Assembly (NCBI GenBank): GCA_022825855.1
Contig: JAJDWB010000019.1
Coordinates: forward strand, 1-64,000
DNA from: Dehalococcoidia bacterium
GTDB taxonomy: Bacteria; Chloroflexota; Dehalococcoidia; Bin125
DNA length: 64,000 bases
Direction: 5' to 3'
Part shown: positions 35,226 to 43,893 of the stretch, piece after piece
How positions within the stretch are numbered: position 1 is the first letter of the stretch
Layout: each line of letters begins with the position of its first letter
Notes under the pieces: generated by a model
What the model was told of the DNA's origin: nothing
The model's input: the letters and a program-made list of their open reading frames with translations, nothing else
Databases searched by the model: none
Translations under genes and position numbers: made by a program

Positions 35226-36119
35226 ATGGAACTTTGGGAGTTCGAAGCCCTAGCTTGGGTGGTCATCTGGATTCTTCCGATCTTGCTCGGCGGAGTCATC
35301 GGTGCCGTCATCGCCCAAAGCAAGGGATTCGCGCCATACGAGGGAGCGGCCGTAGTCATCGGGCTAGACCTCCTTATGCGCGGTGTTGGCTGGCTCGTCC
35401 AAGAGGTCGGCGCGCCTGTTGCGGGATTCGCCGTATTCATCTGTGGGGCACTATTGGGCATTTTCATCCTGTCTCTAATGCCACGTCGTCCCGCTGGTCC
35501 ACAAACGGCCGAAGCTGCGAGAGCAGCATCGTCATCAATCAACCACCGACAACAAACAGGCGTGGATCATCAGACAGACGACGAACATACACATGCACAG
35601 CAGCGATGGAGACAGGCGAGAATTGCACGCCTGAGATCACCCTCAAAGGCTCATGCAGAACACCTCCAGCGAGAGCGTCTACGTGTGCAGATGCTGCGCG
35701 AAGGCCGGTCGCCAACAGAGGTCTTCTTGAATGCCGTTCCCGAGACGGAGGGCACTGCCCCTCAACCTACTCCGCCAGTCCGCGGCGACAATCCGGTCAA
35801 GCATATGCTCGATACTCCCTCGAAGGATCGACGTGTCGAAGCGCCCGATCCTGCGCAGGGAGCGATTCTGCGTGAGGCTGAACTTCACCGTCTCGAACTG
35901 GAGTCGGAACTCTACGATGTCCGCCAACAGCGTTTGGATGCTGAAGAAGAGCTTGAGCGTTTCCAAACACTAAAGGATCTCATTGACGAACGCGTGCGGC
36001 TAAGTCAAGTTCAAAGTGAACTCGATCAGCTGCGCAAGGAGTATGACGCCTTCACTTCGTCGCAATCGACTACAGGGTCAACGCCTAGTGCCAGTCGACA
36101 GGATGCAAACCATGAGTGA
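35226..36119 (+). CDS. Membrane-anchored coiled-coil protein of unknown function
   Basis: The 297-residue product has hydrophobic segments at about residues 7-30 and 40-85, then a hydrophilic, Gln/Arg-rich linker and a charged C-terminal region (about 205-275, REAELHRLELESELYDVRQQ onward) that reads as a coiled coil. Base use is visibly more AT-rich than the neighbours and third positions are less GC-biased, suggesting recent acquisition. I recognise no family. It overlaps the next gene by 8 bases. Confidence 0.7.
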   Translation: MELWEFEALAWVVIWILPILLGGVIGAVIAQSKGFAPYEGAAVVIGLDLLMRGVGWLVQEVGAPVAGFAVFICGALLGIFILSLMPRRPAGPQTAEAARAASSSINHRQQTGVDHQTDDEHTHAQQRWRQARIARLRSPSKAHAEHLQRERLRVQMLREGRSPTEVFLNAVPETEGTAPQPTPPVRGDNPVKHMLDTPSKDRRVEAPDPAQGAILREAELHRLELESELYDVRQQRLDAEEELERFQTLKDLIDERVRLSQVQSELDQLRKEYDAFTSSQSTTGSTPSASRQDANHE

Positions 36120-36423
36120 GCTTCGCATCGTCTGGCATCTGCAGACCTCCGACTTCGGCGAGCCGATGACCTGGTTCGGTTCGTGGCTGATCGGCGAGGG
36201 CGAGGCTGAGGGAGACTGGTTTCACTCGGGGCGCGGCGCGGCCGAGACCTCGCACGAGGTCCCGGACGGCGCGGTCGGCGTGCGGCTGCGTTTCTGGCCG
36301 TCGGAAGGGCTGGATCCCGAGTACATCGACCTGCCGCTGCCCGAGAGCGGCGTGATCGAAACGATCGCGCTGGACTACGACCACCCCGGTCCATTCTCAC
36401 GATTGGATCTGTCGCAGGTCTGA
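36112..36423 (+). CDS. Hypothetical 103-residue protein
   Basis: The product is acidic and hydrophilic, with no signal or membrane segment; it reads MSELRIVWHLQTSDFGEPMTW at the start and may be a single beta-rich domain. Codon use is high-GC like the chromosome, unlike the AT-richer gene it overlaps by 8 bases. A CCCTCTCCC palindromic repeat lies 8 bases after its stop. Function unknown. Confidence 0.6.
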   Translation: MSELRIVWHLQTSDFGEPMTWFGSWLIGEGEAEGDWFHSGRGAAETSHEVPDGAVGVRLRFWPSEGLDPEYIDLPLPESGVIETIALDYDHPGPFSRLDLSQV

Positions 36424-36431
36424 CTCAGGTC

Positions 36432-36452
36432 CCCTCTCCCCGAGGGAGAGGG
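36432..36452. repeat. CCCTCTCCC palindromic repeat, copy 2
   Basis: A 9-bp perfect stem CCCTCTCCC/GGGAGAGGG with loop CGA, followed by CTAGGGTGAGGGCCT. It lies between the hypothetical gene and the amidohydrolase. Other copies are at 137-150 (6-bp version), 42613-42633 and 43414-43434, all in the same orientation. Confidence 0.85.
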
Positions 36453-36547
36453 CTAGGGTGAGGGCCTCGCGGTCACCCACTGGCTCGGTTAGACTTTGAC
36501 CAGCTATCGAACGACGGCAGGCTGGGCCTGCCGGGAAGGAATTGCGC

Positions 36548-37768
36548 ATGGTTACCGCCGAACGAGCCTCGGCAGACCCCGTTGGCTATGAGATTCCGGA
36601 ACACCGCACACGGACGCCCGGCATCGAGGGCTGGACCCGCACCGCGCGGCCGGACGACCCGAACAAGTACTTCATGGTCTCCGCCGACTGCCACGTGCAC
36701 GAGCCGGTCGACCTCTGGGAGCGCCGCGTCGACGAGCAGTTCCGGCACCGCCTGCCGCGCATCGAAGTCGACGAGGACGGCGTCCGCTGGCAGGTGACCG
36801 AGGGTCACCGCCCGACCAAGATCCGAGACCTGAAGCTGGCCGGCGAAGACCTGCTGCGCGACAAGCACGGCAACGCTTTCCCCGAAGAGCGCGTCAAGGA
36901 CATGGACCGCGACGGCGTCGACGCCGAGATCATCTTCCCTAACAAGGGTCTCTCGATGTGGGCGACCTCCGACCCGGTCTTCGCCAACGCTATGTGCAGC
37001 GCCTGGAACGACTGGGCCTGGGAGACCTTCGGCGAAACCTACGACCGCTCGTCGCCGCTGGCCTGCGTCGCGACCGGCGACATCCCCGGCGCGATCGCCG
37101 AGATCCAGCGCTCTGCCGAGCGCGGCTTCCGCGGCTTCTCCTTCCCGGCCAAGCCGGTCTGGGGACCGACGGGCGAGGACTCGCGCAACTACAACCTGCC
37201 CGAGTTCGACCCGCTCTGGGCGGCGGTCGAGGAGACCGGTCTGCCGATCACGTTCCACGTCTCGACCGGACGCGACCCGCGCGGCGCGCGCGGCAACGGC
37301 GGCGCCGTGACCAACTACGTCTTCCACTCGCTGGCGATGACAATGGAGCCGATCATCAACATGTGCGCCTCGGGCGTGTTCCAGCGCTTCCCCGATCTGC
37401 GCGCCGGGACGATCGAGGCCGGCATCGGCTGGATTCCCTGGGCGATGACGGCGATGGACGAGGCCTACCACAAGCACCACATGTGGGCCTTCCCCAAGCT
37501 CGAGGGCCTGCCCTCGGACTACTACCGCGCGCACTGCTTCGGTTCCTTCCAGGACGACGGCCCGGGCATCGACCTGGCCCGCAAGTACGACCTGATCGAC
37601 AACCTGCTCTGGGCCAACGACTACCCGCACCACGAGGGCTCGTGGCCGCACTCGGCCGCCGCAATCGAGCGCACGATGGGTGAGTTGAGCGACGAGGAGC
37701 GGGCCAAGATCCTCGGTCTCAACGCGGCCCGGCTGTTCCACTTCGAGGTTCCCGAGTCGAAGCGCTAG
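36548..37768 (+). CDS. Amidohydrolase family 2 metal-dependent hydrolase
   Basis: The 406-residue TIM-barrel hydrolase or decarboxylase (PF04909) has the metal motif SADCHVHEP near residue 44, FHVSTGRD in the middle and ANDYPHHEGSWPHS near the C-terminus. Related enzymes are ACMSD-like decarboxylases and hydrolases of aromatic ring-cleavage products. GGGAAGGA lies 7 bases before ATG 36548. It may take part in the catabolism suggested by nearby CoA-transferases and hydratases; that is inference. Confidence 0.9.
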   Translation: MVTAERASADPVGYEIPEHRTRTPGIEGWTRTARPDDPNKYFMVSADCHVHEPVDLWERRVDEQFRHRLPRIEVDEDGVRWQVTEGHRPTKIRDLKLAGEDLLRDKHGNAFPEERVKDMDRDGVDAEIIFPNKGLSMWATSDPVFANAMCSAWNDWAWETFGETYDRSSPLACVATGDIPGAIAEIQRSAERGFRGFSFPAKPVWGPTGEDSRNYNLPEFDPLWAAVEETGLPITFHVSTGRDPRGARGNGGAVTNYVFHSLAMTMEPIINMCASGVFQRFPDLRAGTIEAGIGWIPWAMTAMDEAYHKHHMWAFPKLEGLPSDYYRAHCFGSFQDDGPGIDLARKYDLIDNLLWANDYPHHEGSWPHSAAAIERTMGELSDEERAKILGLNAARLFHFEVPESKR

Positions 37769-37793
37769 TCGGACGATCAGATAGGTGAAGGTG

Positions 37794-37822
37794 TCACACT
37801 GTGTGAATTCAGTGTGTATACT
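37794..37822 (+). promoter_or_regulatory. Promoter with palindromic operator for the amino-acid ABC operon
   Basis: A good -10 hexamer TATACT lies at 37817-37822. A perfect palindrome TCACAC-T-GTGTGA (37794-37806) covers the position of the -35 element, and CACTG/CAGTG arms (37797-37801 and 37810-37814) add a second dyad. A repressor bound there would block the polymerase. The regulator is unknown. Confidence 0.5.
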
Positions 37823-37887
37823 CCGCACGTGAGCGAGAGGGTCGGGCTTCCGTCCGGAGCCGCCCAATTCAAGGAAGGGGATCGCCA

Positions 37888-39075
37888 ATGAGATTGCCGA
37901 GTTTGCAGGGGCGACGGCTCGTCAGCGCTCTGCTCTTTGCAGGGGCGGCGCTGGTCGCCGGCGCCGTGATCGGCGCCTGTACGTCGGATGAAGATCAGCA
38001 GCAGGCGCAGGCGGTTGAACAGCAGACCCAACAGGATCAGGACCAGCCGGCCGCCCAGGTTTCGGGTGAGCCGCGCGGCAACACGATTCAGCTCATCCAG
38101 GATCGCGGCACGCTGCTGTGCGGCGTGAAGCAGACCCAGCCGCTGTTCGGTAACCGCGACGAAGACGGCAACGTGACCGGCTTCGACATCGAGTTCTGCA
38201 AGGCCATCGCGGCCGCCGTGCTCAAGGATGCGAACGCCGTTGAGTACGTGGACGCGTCCGACGCATCGACTCGATTCGAGCTGCTCGCCGACGGTCAGAT
38301 CGACATCCTGATCCGCACCACGACGATCACCAGCTCGCGTGACATGGAACTCGACGTCGACTTCGCCCAGACCACCTTCTACACCGGTCAGGGCTTCGCC
38401 GTCCGCAAGGACTCCGGCATCGACTCGACCAGCGACATGGCCAACGCCAGCATCTGCGTGCAGACCGGTACGACCACCGAGCAGAACGTGGCCGACCACT
38501 TCACCGACATCGGACTCGACTACGAGCCGACCGGTGGTCTGAGCCAGGATGTCGCCGCCGCCTTCTTCGAGGGCCGCTGTGACGTGCTGACCGCCGACGC
38601 CTCCGACCTCGCCTCCCGCATCGTCGTCCGCGATAACGCCGACGACTACAAGATCCTCCCGCAGATCATCTCCAAGGAGCCGCTGGCTCCCGGCGTGCGC
38701 GACTACGACAGCGACTGGAAAGACGTCGTCAACTGGGTCGTCCACGGTCTGATCCGCGCCGAGGAAATCGGCCTCACCCAGGCCAACGTCGCGGCGATGG
38801 CCTCCAACCCGCCGAACACCGAGGTCGCCCGATTGCTCGGCGTGCCGTTCGAGGGCGGTTCGGTCTCGACGCTCGGCTTCGAGGTCGTGGACGCGCAGTT
38901 CATTCAGCGCGCCATTGCCGCCGTTGGCAACTACGGCGAGATCTACGACCGAGAAATCGGCGACGCGATCCCGCGTGACTGCACCCTCAACGCGCTGGCG
39001 CGGCCGCTGCCCAGCGAAGCCGTCGACTGTGGTCCCGGCGAGGGCGGCATCATGTACGCACTGCCGTACCGCTAA
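37888..39075 (+). CDS. Amino-acid ABC transporter substrate-binding lipoprotein (AapJ-like)
   Basis: The 395-residue protein has a basic N-terminus, a hydrophobic segment and a lipobox ending GAC at about residue 31, so it is a lipoprotein. A 30-residue spacer rich in Gln, Asp and Glu follows, then the bilobed binding fold (RGTLLCGVKQTQPLFG; GFDIEFCKAIAAAV; SICVQTGTTTEQNVADHF). This matches the general L-amino-acid receptor group. AAGGGG precedes ATG 37888. A strong hairpin after the gene separates it from the permease genes, which usually gives excess receptor. Confidence 0.93.
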   Translation: MRLPSLQGRRLVSALLFAGAALVAGAVIGACTSDEDQQQAQAVEQQTQQDQDQPAAQVSGEPRGNTIQLIQDRGTLLCGVKQTQPLFGNRDEDGNVTGFDIEFCKAIAAAVLKDANAVEYVDASDASTRFELLADGQIDILIRTTTITSSRDMELDVDFAQTTFYTGQGFAVRKDSGIDSTSDMANASICVQTGTTTEQNVADHFTDIGLDYEPTGGLSQDVAAAFFEGRCDVLTADASDLASRIVVRDNADDYKILPQIISKEPLAPGVRDYDSDWKDVVNWVVHGLIRAEEIGLTQANVAAMASNPPNTEVARLLGVPFEGGSVSTLGFEVVDAQFIQRAIAAVGNYGEIYDREIGDAIPRDCTLNALARPLPSEAVDCGPGEGGIMYALPYR

Positions 39076-39099
39076 ACCGAGCCCACTCGGTTCGACACC

Positions 39100-39130
39100 C
39101 AGAGGGGCCGCCCACCGGGCGGCCCCTCTG
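39100..39130 (+). terminator. Strong intercistronic hairpin after the receptor gene
   Basis: A 14-bp perfect stem (39100-39113 with 39117-39130) with an ACC loop lies 25 bases after the receptor gene. It is not followed by a T-run, so it may act as a partial terminator or as an mRNA 3' stabiliser that raises receptor levels over permease levels. Confidence 0.6.
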
Positions 39131-39237
39131 CCGTTCCTCCGGCCTGCCGCTTCGTTCGTCCGCCGTCCAACTGAGACGGTCTCTCCGTTAGCATTTGGCG
39201 AAGTGCCGCCCGCGAACCGGACCGCGAACGGATTCCA

Positions 39238-40461
39238 ATGTCGACACAAGCTCCCGCGCCGCCCTCGCCTGCACCAGGCGGACCTGCGCCGGCCGGGGAT
39301 GTGCCGCTCTTCTATCGACGCGGATTCCGACGCCTACTGCAGCAGGGCCTCTACGTTGCCGCCACCGCGCTGCTCTTCTGGTACATCTACGACGCCCTGA
39401 ACCTGCGCGAGTTCGGCTTCGGCTTCCTCAACGATCCGGCCGCCTTCAAAGTCGCCAACCAATGGCTGATCGACGTCGACGGCGTGACCAGCTCTCGAAT
39501 CGAGATGTACCTCGTCGGCGTCTGGGCATCGCTGCGCGTGGTCTTCGTCGCCATCCTGCTCTCCACGGTCGTCGGCATCGTGGTCGGCGTCTCGCGGCTC
39601 TCGTCCAACTGGCTGGTCGCGCGGATGGCGATGCTCTACGTCGAGGTCTTCCGCAACACGCCGTTGCTGGTCCAGGTCGTCCTGGTCTACGCGATCTTCC
39701 TGGTCGGCGCGCCGATCATCCAGGAAGTGCTCAACATCGGCGACTTCGCCTTTCTCTCGAACCGCGGCCTGGCGATTCCCTGGCCGGTACCCGACGCCGG
39801 CTGGTGGGGCGCTCCCGACTGGTTCGTCGGCGTCTGGGTCGCGCTGCTGATCGCCATCGGCGCGGTGGCCATGACCGTCCGCCGTCAACGCCAGGTGCGC
39901 GAGCGCGAGACCGGTCAACCGCACTACGCCAACCGCTGGGCCTTCGGCATCTTCGCCGTCGGCGCGCTGGTCACGTTCATCGTGCTGGGCCTGCCGGTCA
40001 GCATCGACCGCCCCTACGTCGAGGGCACCCGCTACCTCGAAGGCATGGTCATCCGCCCCGAGTTCGCCGCTCTGACGATCGGCCTCACGCTCTACACCGG
40101 CGCGTTCAACGCCGAGATCGTCCGCGGCAGTATCCAGGCCCTGCCCCGCGGTCAGACCGAAGCGGCCAACGCCGTCGGACTCTCCGCCTACCAGCGCATG
40201 ACCCTGGTCATCCTGCCCCAGGCGCTGCGACAGATGATCCCCTCGATCACCAACCAGTACCTCAACGTGAACAAGAACTCCTCGCTCGCCTACGCGGTGC
40301 TCTACGACGATCTCTTCCGCGTCGCCGGGATCATCCAGAACAAGGCGGGCCACGCGCTGGAGATGTTCTTCGTCATCATCGTCACCTACATGCTGATCTC
40401 GCTTGTGATTTCCGCCCTGATGAACTTCATCAACGCCCGCGTCACGCGGGTCGGCGTGTAA
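39238..40461 (+). CDS. Amino-acid ABC transporter permease (AapQ-like)
   Basis: The 407-residue inner-membrane protein is longer than typical His/Glu permeases because of a periplasmic and membrane insertion between the first three and the later segments, as in AapQ/BztB. The EAA-type loop contacting the ATPase is RGSIQALPRGQTEAANAVGLS. The first 25 residues are Pro/Ala-rich. It pairs with the next permease, 14 bases downstream. Confidence 0.92.
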   Translation: MSTQAPAPPSPAPGGPAPAGDVPLFYRRGFRRLLQQGLYVAATALLFWYIYDALNLREFGFGFLNDPAAFKVANQWLIDVDGVTSSRIEMYLVGVWASLRVVFVAILLSTVVGIVVGVSRLSSNWLVARMAMLYVEVFRNTPLLVQVVLVYAIFLVGAPIIQEVLNIGDFAFLSNRGLAIPWPVPDAGWWGAPDWFVGVWVALLIAIGAVAMTVRRQRQVRERETGQPHYANRWAFGIFAVGALVTFIVLGLPVSIDRPYVEGTRYLEGMVIRPEFAALTIGLTLYTGAFNAEIVRGSIQALPRGQTEAANAVGLSAYQRMTLVILPQALRQMIPSITNQYLNVNKNSSLAYAVLYDDLFRVAGIIQNKAGHALEMFFVIIVTYMLISLVISALMNFINARVTRVGV

Positions 40462-40474
40462 GGAGGGATGCGCA

Positions 40475-41710
40475 ATGGCCAACATGCCCGCAGCCCCTCG
40501 TGAACGAATCGTGCTGCCGCCCCATCGCCAGCGCGCGCGGCGGCCGCGCTCCGTTCGCGCCCGCGAGTGGGTGCGCAAGAACCTCTTCCCCTCCTGGCGC
40601 GGCACGCTGCTCACCGCCCTCGCCGCGGGCGTGCTCGGCGCGGTCGTCGTCGGCCTGATCGCCTTCGTCTTCTTCGGCGCCAACTGGGAAGTGATCACCC
40701 ACAACCGCTGGCTGCTCTTCGCCGGCGGATTCCCGCGCGAAGAGGCCTGGCGGCTCTGGTTCAGCATCGCTCTGGTCTTCGCCCTGATCGGACTCGCCTA
40801 CGGCACCTGGTCATCCCTGGGCCGCCGCGATCACCTGTTCGTGCTGCTCGTCGGCGGATTCGTAATCTTCCTCATGGCCCACGGCGGCGCGGCGGTCTGG
40901 TCCAGCATCTACTTCCTGATCGCCGTGGGCTGCATGTACATCGGCTACCTGCTCACCTACCGGCTGCCGCGCGCCACGTCGTCGATGCGCACTCTGCAGG
41001 TGCGGCTCGTCGGCGCACTGCTCATCCTCGCTCTCCCCATCGTGCTGGTCGTGCTCCTGGCCGGCGGCAACGTCGGCATCCGCGACCTCGACGGGTTCGT
41101 GCTCAACCTGATCCTCGCCCCGGTCGGCATTGTCGGCGGCATCCTGATCGGCATTCCCCTGGCATTGGGCCGCGCGTCCAGTCTCAAGTCCATCGCCTGG
41201 ACCTGCACCGCCTACATCGAGATCGTGCGCGGCGCACCGCTGCTGGGCTGGCTCTTCGTGGCGCTGTTCATCCTCGACGACATCATCGGCGGCGACCTGA
41301 TTATCCGCGCCATGGTCGTCATGGCCGTCTTCACCGGCGCCTACATGGCCGAGTACATCCGCGGCGCTCTCCAGGCCCTGCCCCGGGGACAGTACGAAGC
41401 CGGCCAGGCGGTCGGACTCAGCCAGTACCAGCGCATGCGCCTGATCATCATGCCCCAGGCGCTGCGCATCTCGATCCCGCCCATGGTCGGTCAGGCCATC
41501 TCGATCTGGAAAGACACCACGCTGGTCACCGTGATCCTGCCCCTGCGGGAGCTGAAGGGCAACGCCGACTCGGCCATCTCGCAGTTCGAATTCACGCCCG
41601 ACCGGATCGAGGCCTACGTCTTCGTCGCGGTGATCTTCTGGATCGTCGCCTTCATGATGTCCCGCGTATCGCAACGCGTCGAGCGAGCCCAGGGCGTCGG
41701 CGAACGCTAG
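40475..41710 (+). CDS. Amino-acid ABC transporter permease (AapM-like)
   Basis: The 411-residue membrane protein is the second permease half. It has a basic cytoplasmic N-terminus of about 45 residues, multiple membrane segments, the EIVRGAPLLGWLFV stretch and the ATPase-contact loop RGALQALPRGQYEAGQAVGLS. AAGGAGGG lies 8 bases before ATG 40475. It resembles AapM/BztC in length and layout. Confidence 0.92.
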   Translation: MANMPAAPRERIVLPPHRQRARRPRSVRAREWVRKNLFPSWRGTLLTALAAGVLGAVVVGLIAFVFFGANWEVITHNRWLLFAGGFPREEAWRLWFSIALVFALIGLAYGTWSSLGRRDHLFVLLVGGFVIFLMAHGGAAVWSSIYFLIAVGCMYIGYLLTYRLPRATSSMRTLQVRLVGALLILALPIVLVVLLAGGNVGIRDLDGFVLNLILAPVGIVGGILIGIPLALGRASSLKSIAWTCTAYIEIVRGAPLLGWLFVALFILDDIIGGDLIIRAMVVMAVFTGAYMAEYIRGALQALPRGQYEAGQAVGLSQYQRMRLIIMPQALRISIPPMVGQAISIWKDTTLVTVILPLRELKGNADSAISQFEFTPDRIEAYVFVAVIFWIVAFMMSRVSQRVERAQGVGER

Positions 41711-41742
41711 CCTGATTCCAGAAGCGGTACGAGGAGCGAGAG

Positions 41743-42594
<852 letters not shown>

Positions 42595-42612
42595 TCCCCT
42601 CTCCCTCCGGTC

Positions 42613-42633
42613 CCCTCTCCCCCTGGGAGAGGG
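42613..42633. repeat. CCCTCTCCC palindromic repeat, copy 3
   Basis: A 9-bp perfect stem with loop CCT, followed by TGAGGGTGAAGG. A partial extra arm (CCCCTCTCCCTCCGG) stands just before it at 42597-42611. It sits between the ABC ATPase gene and the HAD gene. Confidence 0.85.
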
Positions 42634-42682
42634 TGAGGGTGAAGGTTCCTCCCTCGATGGGGACGCGAGCGTAAGAACTCCA

Positions 42683-43402
42683 ATGACCAACGACCTCAGC
42701 AACGTCCGCGCGCTTACCTTCGATGTCTTCGGCACCGTCGTCGACTGGCGATCCTCCGTCTCCGCCGAAGTCGCTGCGTTCCTGGGCCGCCACGGCGTTG
42801 ACGCCGACTCCGGTATGTTCACCGATCGCTGGCGGCGCGAAGGCTACGCCGGCGGCATGCGTCTCGTCCGCGACGGCGAACTGCCCTTCCAGACCGCCGA
42901 TCAGCTCCACCTGCGCATGCTCAAGATCCTGCTCGACGAACTCGGCATCAAGGCCGACGACGCGGAAGTCGAGGAGCTCAACCGCGCCTGGCATCGGCTG
43001 CATCCCTGGATCGACTCCCCCGGCGGACTTCAGCGCCTGCGCACCCGCTTCGTCGTCTCCACGCTCTCCAACGGCAACGTCGACCTGCTCGTCAACATGG
43101 CCAAATTCGGCAACCTGCCCTGGGACTGCATCCTCTCCGCTCAGATCACCGGAGCCTTCAAGCCCGAGCCGCACTGCTACCAGCGCGCCGCCGAGCTGCT
43201 CGGCTGCCGCTCCGACGAGGTGATGATGGTCGCCGCCCACCAGGGCGACCTGCTCGCCGCCGCCCGCACCGGCATGCGCACCGCCTTCGTCCCCCGACCC
43301 CACGAAGCCGGCCCCAACTTCCCCGCCGACCTCACCCCCGACCCCTCCTTCGACATCGTCGCCACCGACTTCCACAACCTCGCTGCCCAACTCGATTGCT
43401 AG
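42683..43402 (+). CDS. HAD family hydrolase (haloacid dehalogenase type II-like)
   Basis: The 239-residue HAD-superfamily protein has the nucleophile motif LTFDVFGTVVDWR (first Asp), the motif II stretch VVSTLSNGN, motif III Lys in GAFKPEPHCYQ and a motif IV region VMMVAAHQGDL. This order and the cap size resemble L-2-haloacid dehalogenases, but phosphatase activity is equally possible. The gene lies between direct copies of the CCCTCTCCC palindrome (42613 and 43414). Confidence 0.88.
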   Translation: MTNDLSNVRALTFDVFGTVVDWRSSVSAEVAAFLGRHGVDADSGMFTDRWRREGYAGGMRLVRDGELPFQTADQLHLRMLKILLDELGIKADDAEVEELNRAWHRLHPWIDSPGGLQRLRTRFVVSTLSNGNVDLLVNMAKFGNLPWDCILSAQITGAFKPEPHCYQRAAELLGCRSDEVMMVAAHQGDLLAAARTGMRTAFVPRPHEAGPNFPADLTPDPSFDIVATDFHNLAAQLDC

Positions 43403-43594
43403 CCCCTCCGGTCCCCTCTCCCCGAGGGAGAGGGTTAGAGCCTGCCCCCGCGTAGGCGGGGGGTGAGGGCCCTCCGTGCACTTGATGCTGCGGTGAGGGC
43501 CTCCCCCCTCCGTCAACTTCGACACACCCACAGAACGCATGTCCGCATACCATCAACCCACAACCACCACGCCGCCATCCGCAGAGGAGAGACC

Positions 43595-43702
43595 ATGCCC
43601 GTTCTTCGACACCCGAATGCCGCAACCGCCACCCCGACTGCGCCGAACCGATCCGAACGGATCCGAACAAACCCGAACGCCCACAGACCTGAAGAAACCT
43701 GA
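43595..43702 (+). CDS. Possible 35-residue peptide inside composite element copy 2
   Basis: ATG 43595 follows a strong ribosome site (AGAGGAGAG, 43583-43591). The frame begins MPVLRHPN, contains PNRSERIRTNPN written by the decamers, and stops at TGA in the second array with RPEET, matching the MP start and PEET end of the frame in copy 1. No family recognised; coding is unproven. Confidence 0.35.
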   Translation: MPVLRHPNAATATPTAPNRSERIRTNPNAHRPEET

Positions 43703-43791
43703 AAAAACCTGAAAAAAGCTGAAAGCCCCGAATTCACGATCTCCAGTAAAACACTGGAAATCACGCACGATCTTCCTCCGTTTCCACCAGG

Positions 43792-43811
43792 AAAAAAAGT
43801 TTCGCCGAAAC
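43792..43811 (-). terminator. Leftward terminator-like hairpin in copy 2
   Basis: On the minus strand GTTTC-GGC-GAAAC is followed by seven T. The stem is short and AT-rich, so strength is doubtful. It lies at the position of the leftward terminator of copy 1, although no leftward gene ends here. Confidence 0.35.
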
Positions 43812-43893
43812 CTGAAAACAGTGCTCCAGCGGCCAAAATCGCCCGACCCCGAACGGTAGCCTGTTCGAGTCCGAACAACACAGGGAGACCCCA

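Larger units (their letters stand above)
43403..43830. repeat. Composite repeat element, copy 2
   Basis: The gap 43403-43893 between the HAD and hydratase genes holds, in the order of copy 1: the 9-bp palindrome (43414-43434), the CCCCCGC/GCGGGGG hairpin with loop GTAG (43445-43462), an SD-led short frame (43595-43702), CCGAAC decamers at 43643, 43653, 43663 and 43673, CCTGAA decamers at 43688, 43698 and 43708 plus GCTGAA at 43718, the GATCTCCAG hairpin (43738-43762) and a leftward terminator-like hairpin (43792-43811). The remaining 63 bases lead into the hydratase gene. Confidence 0.75.
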
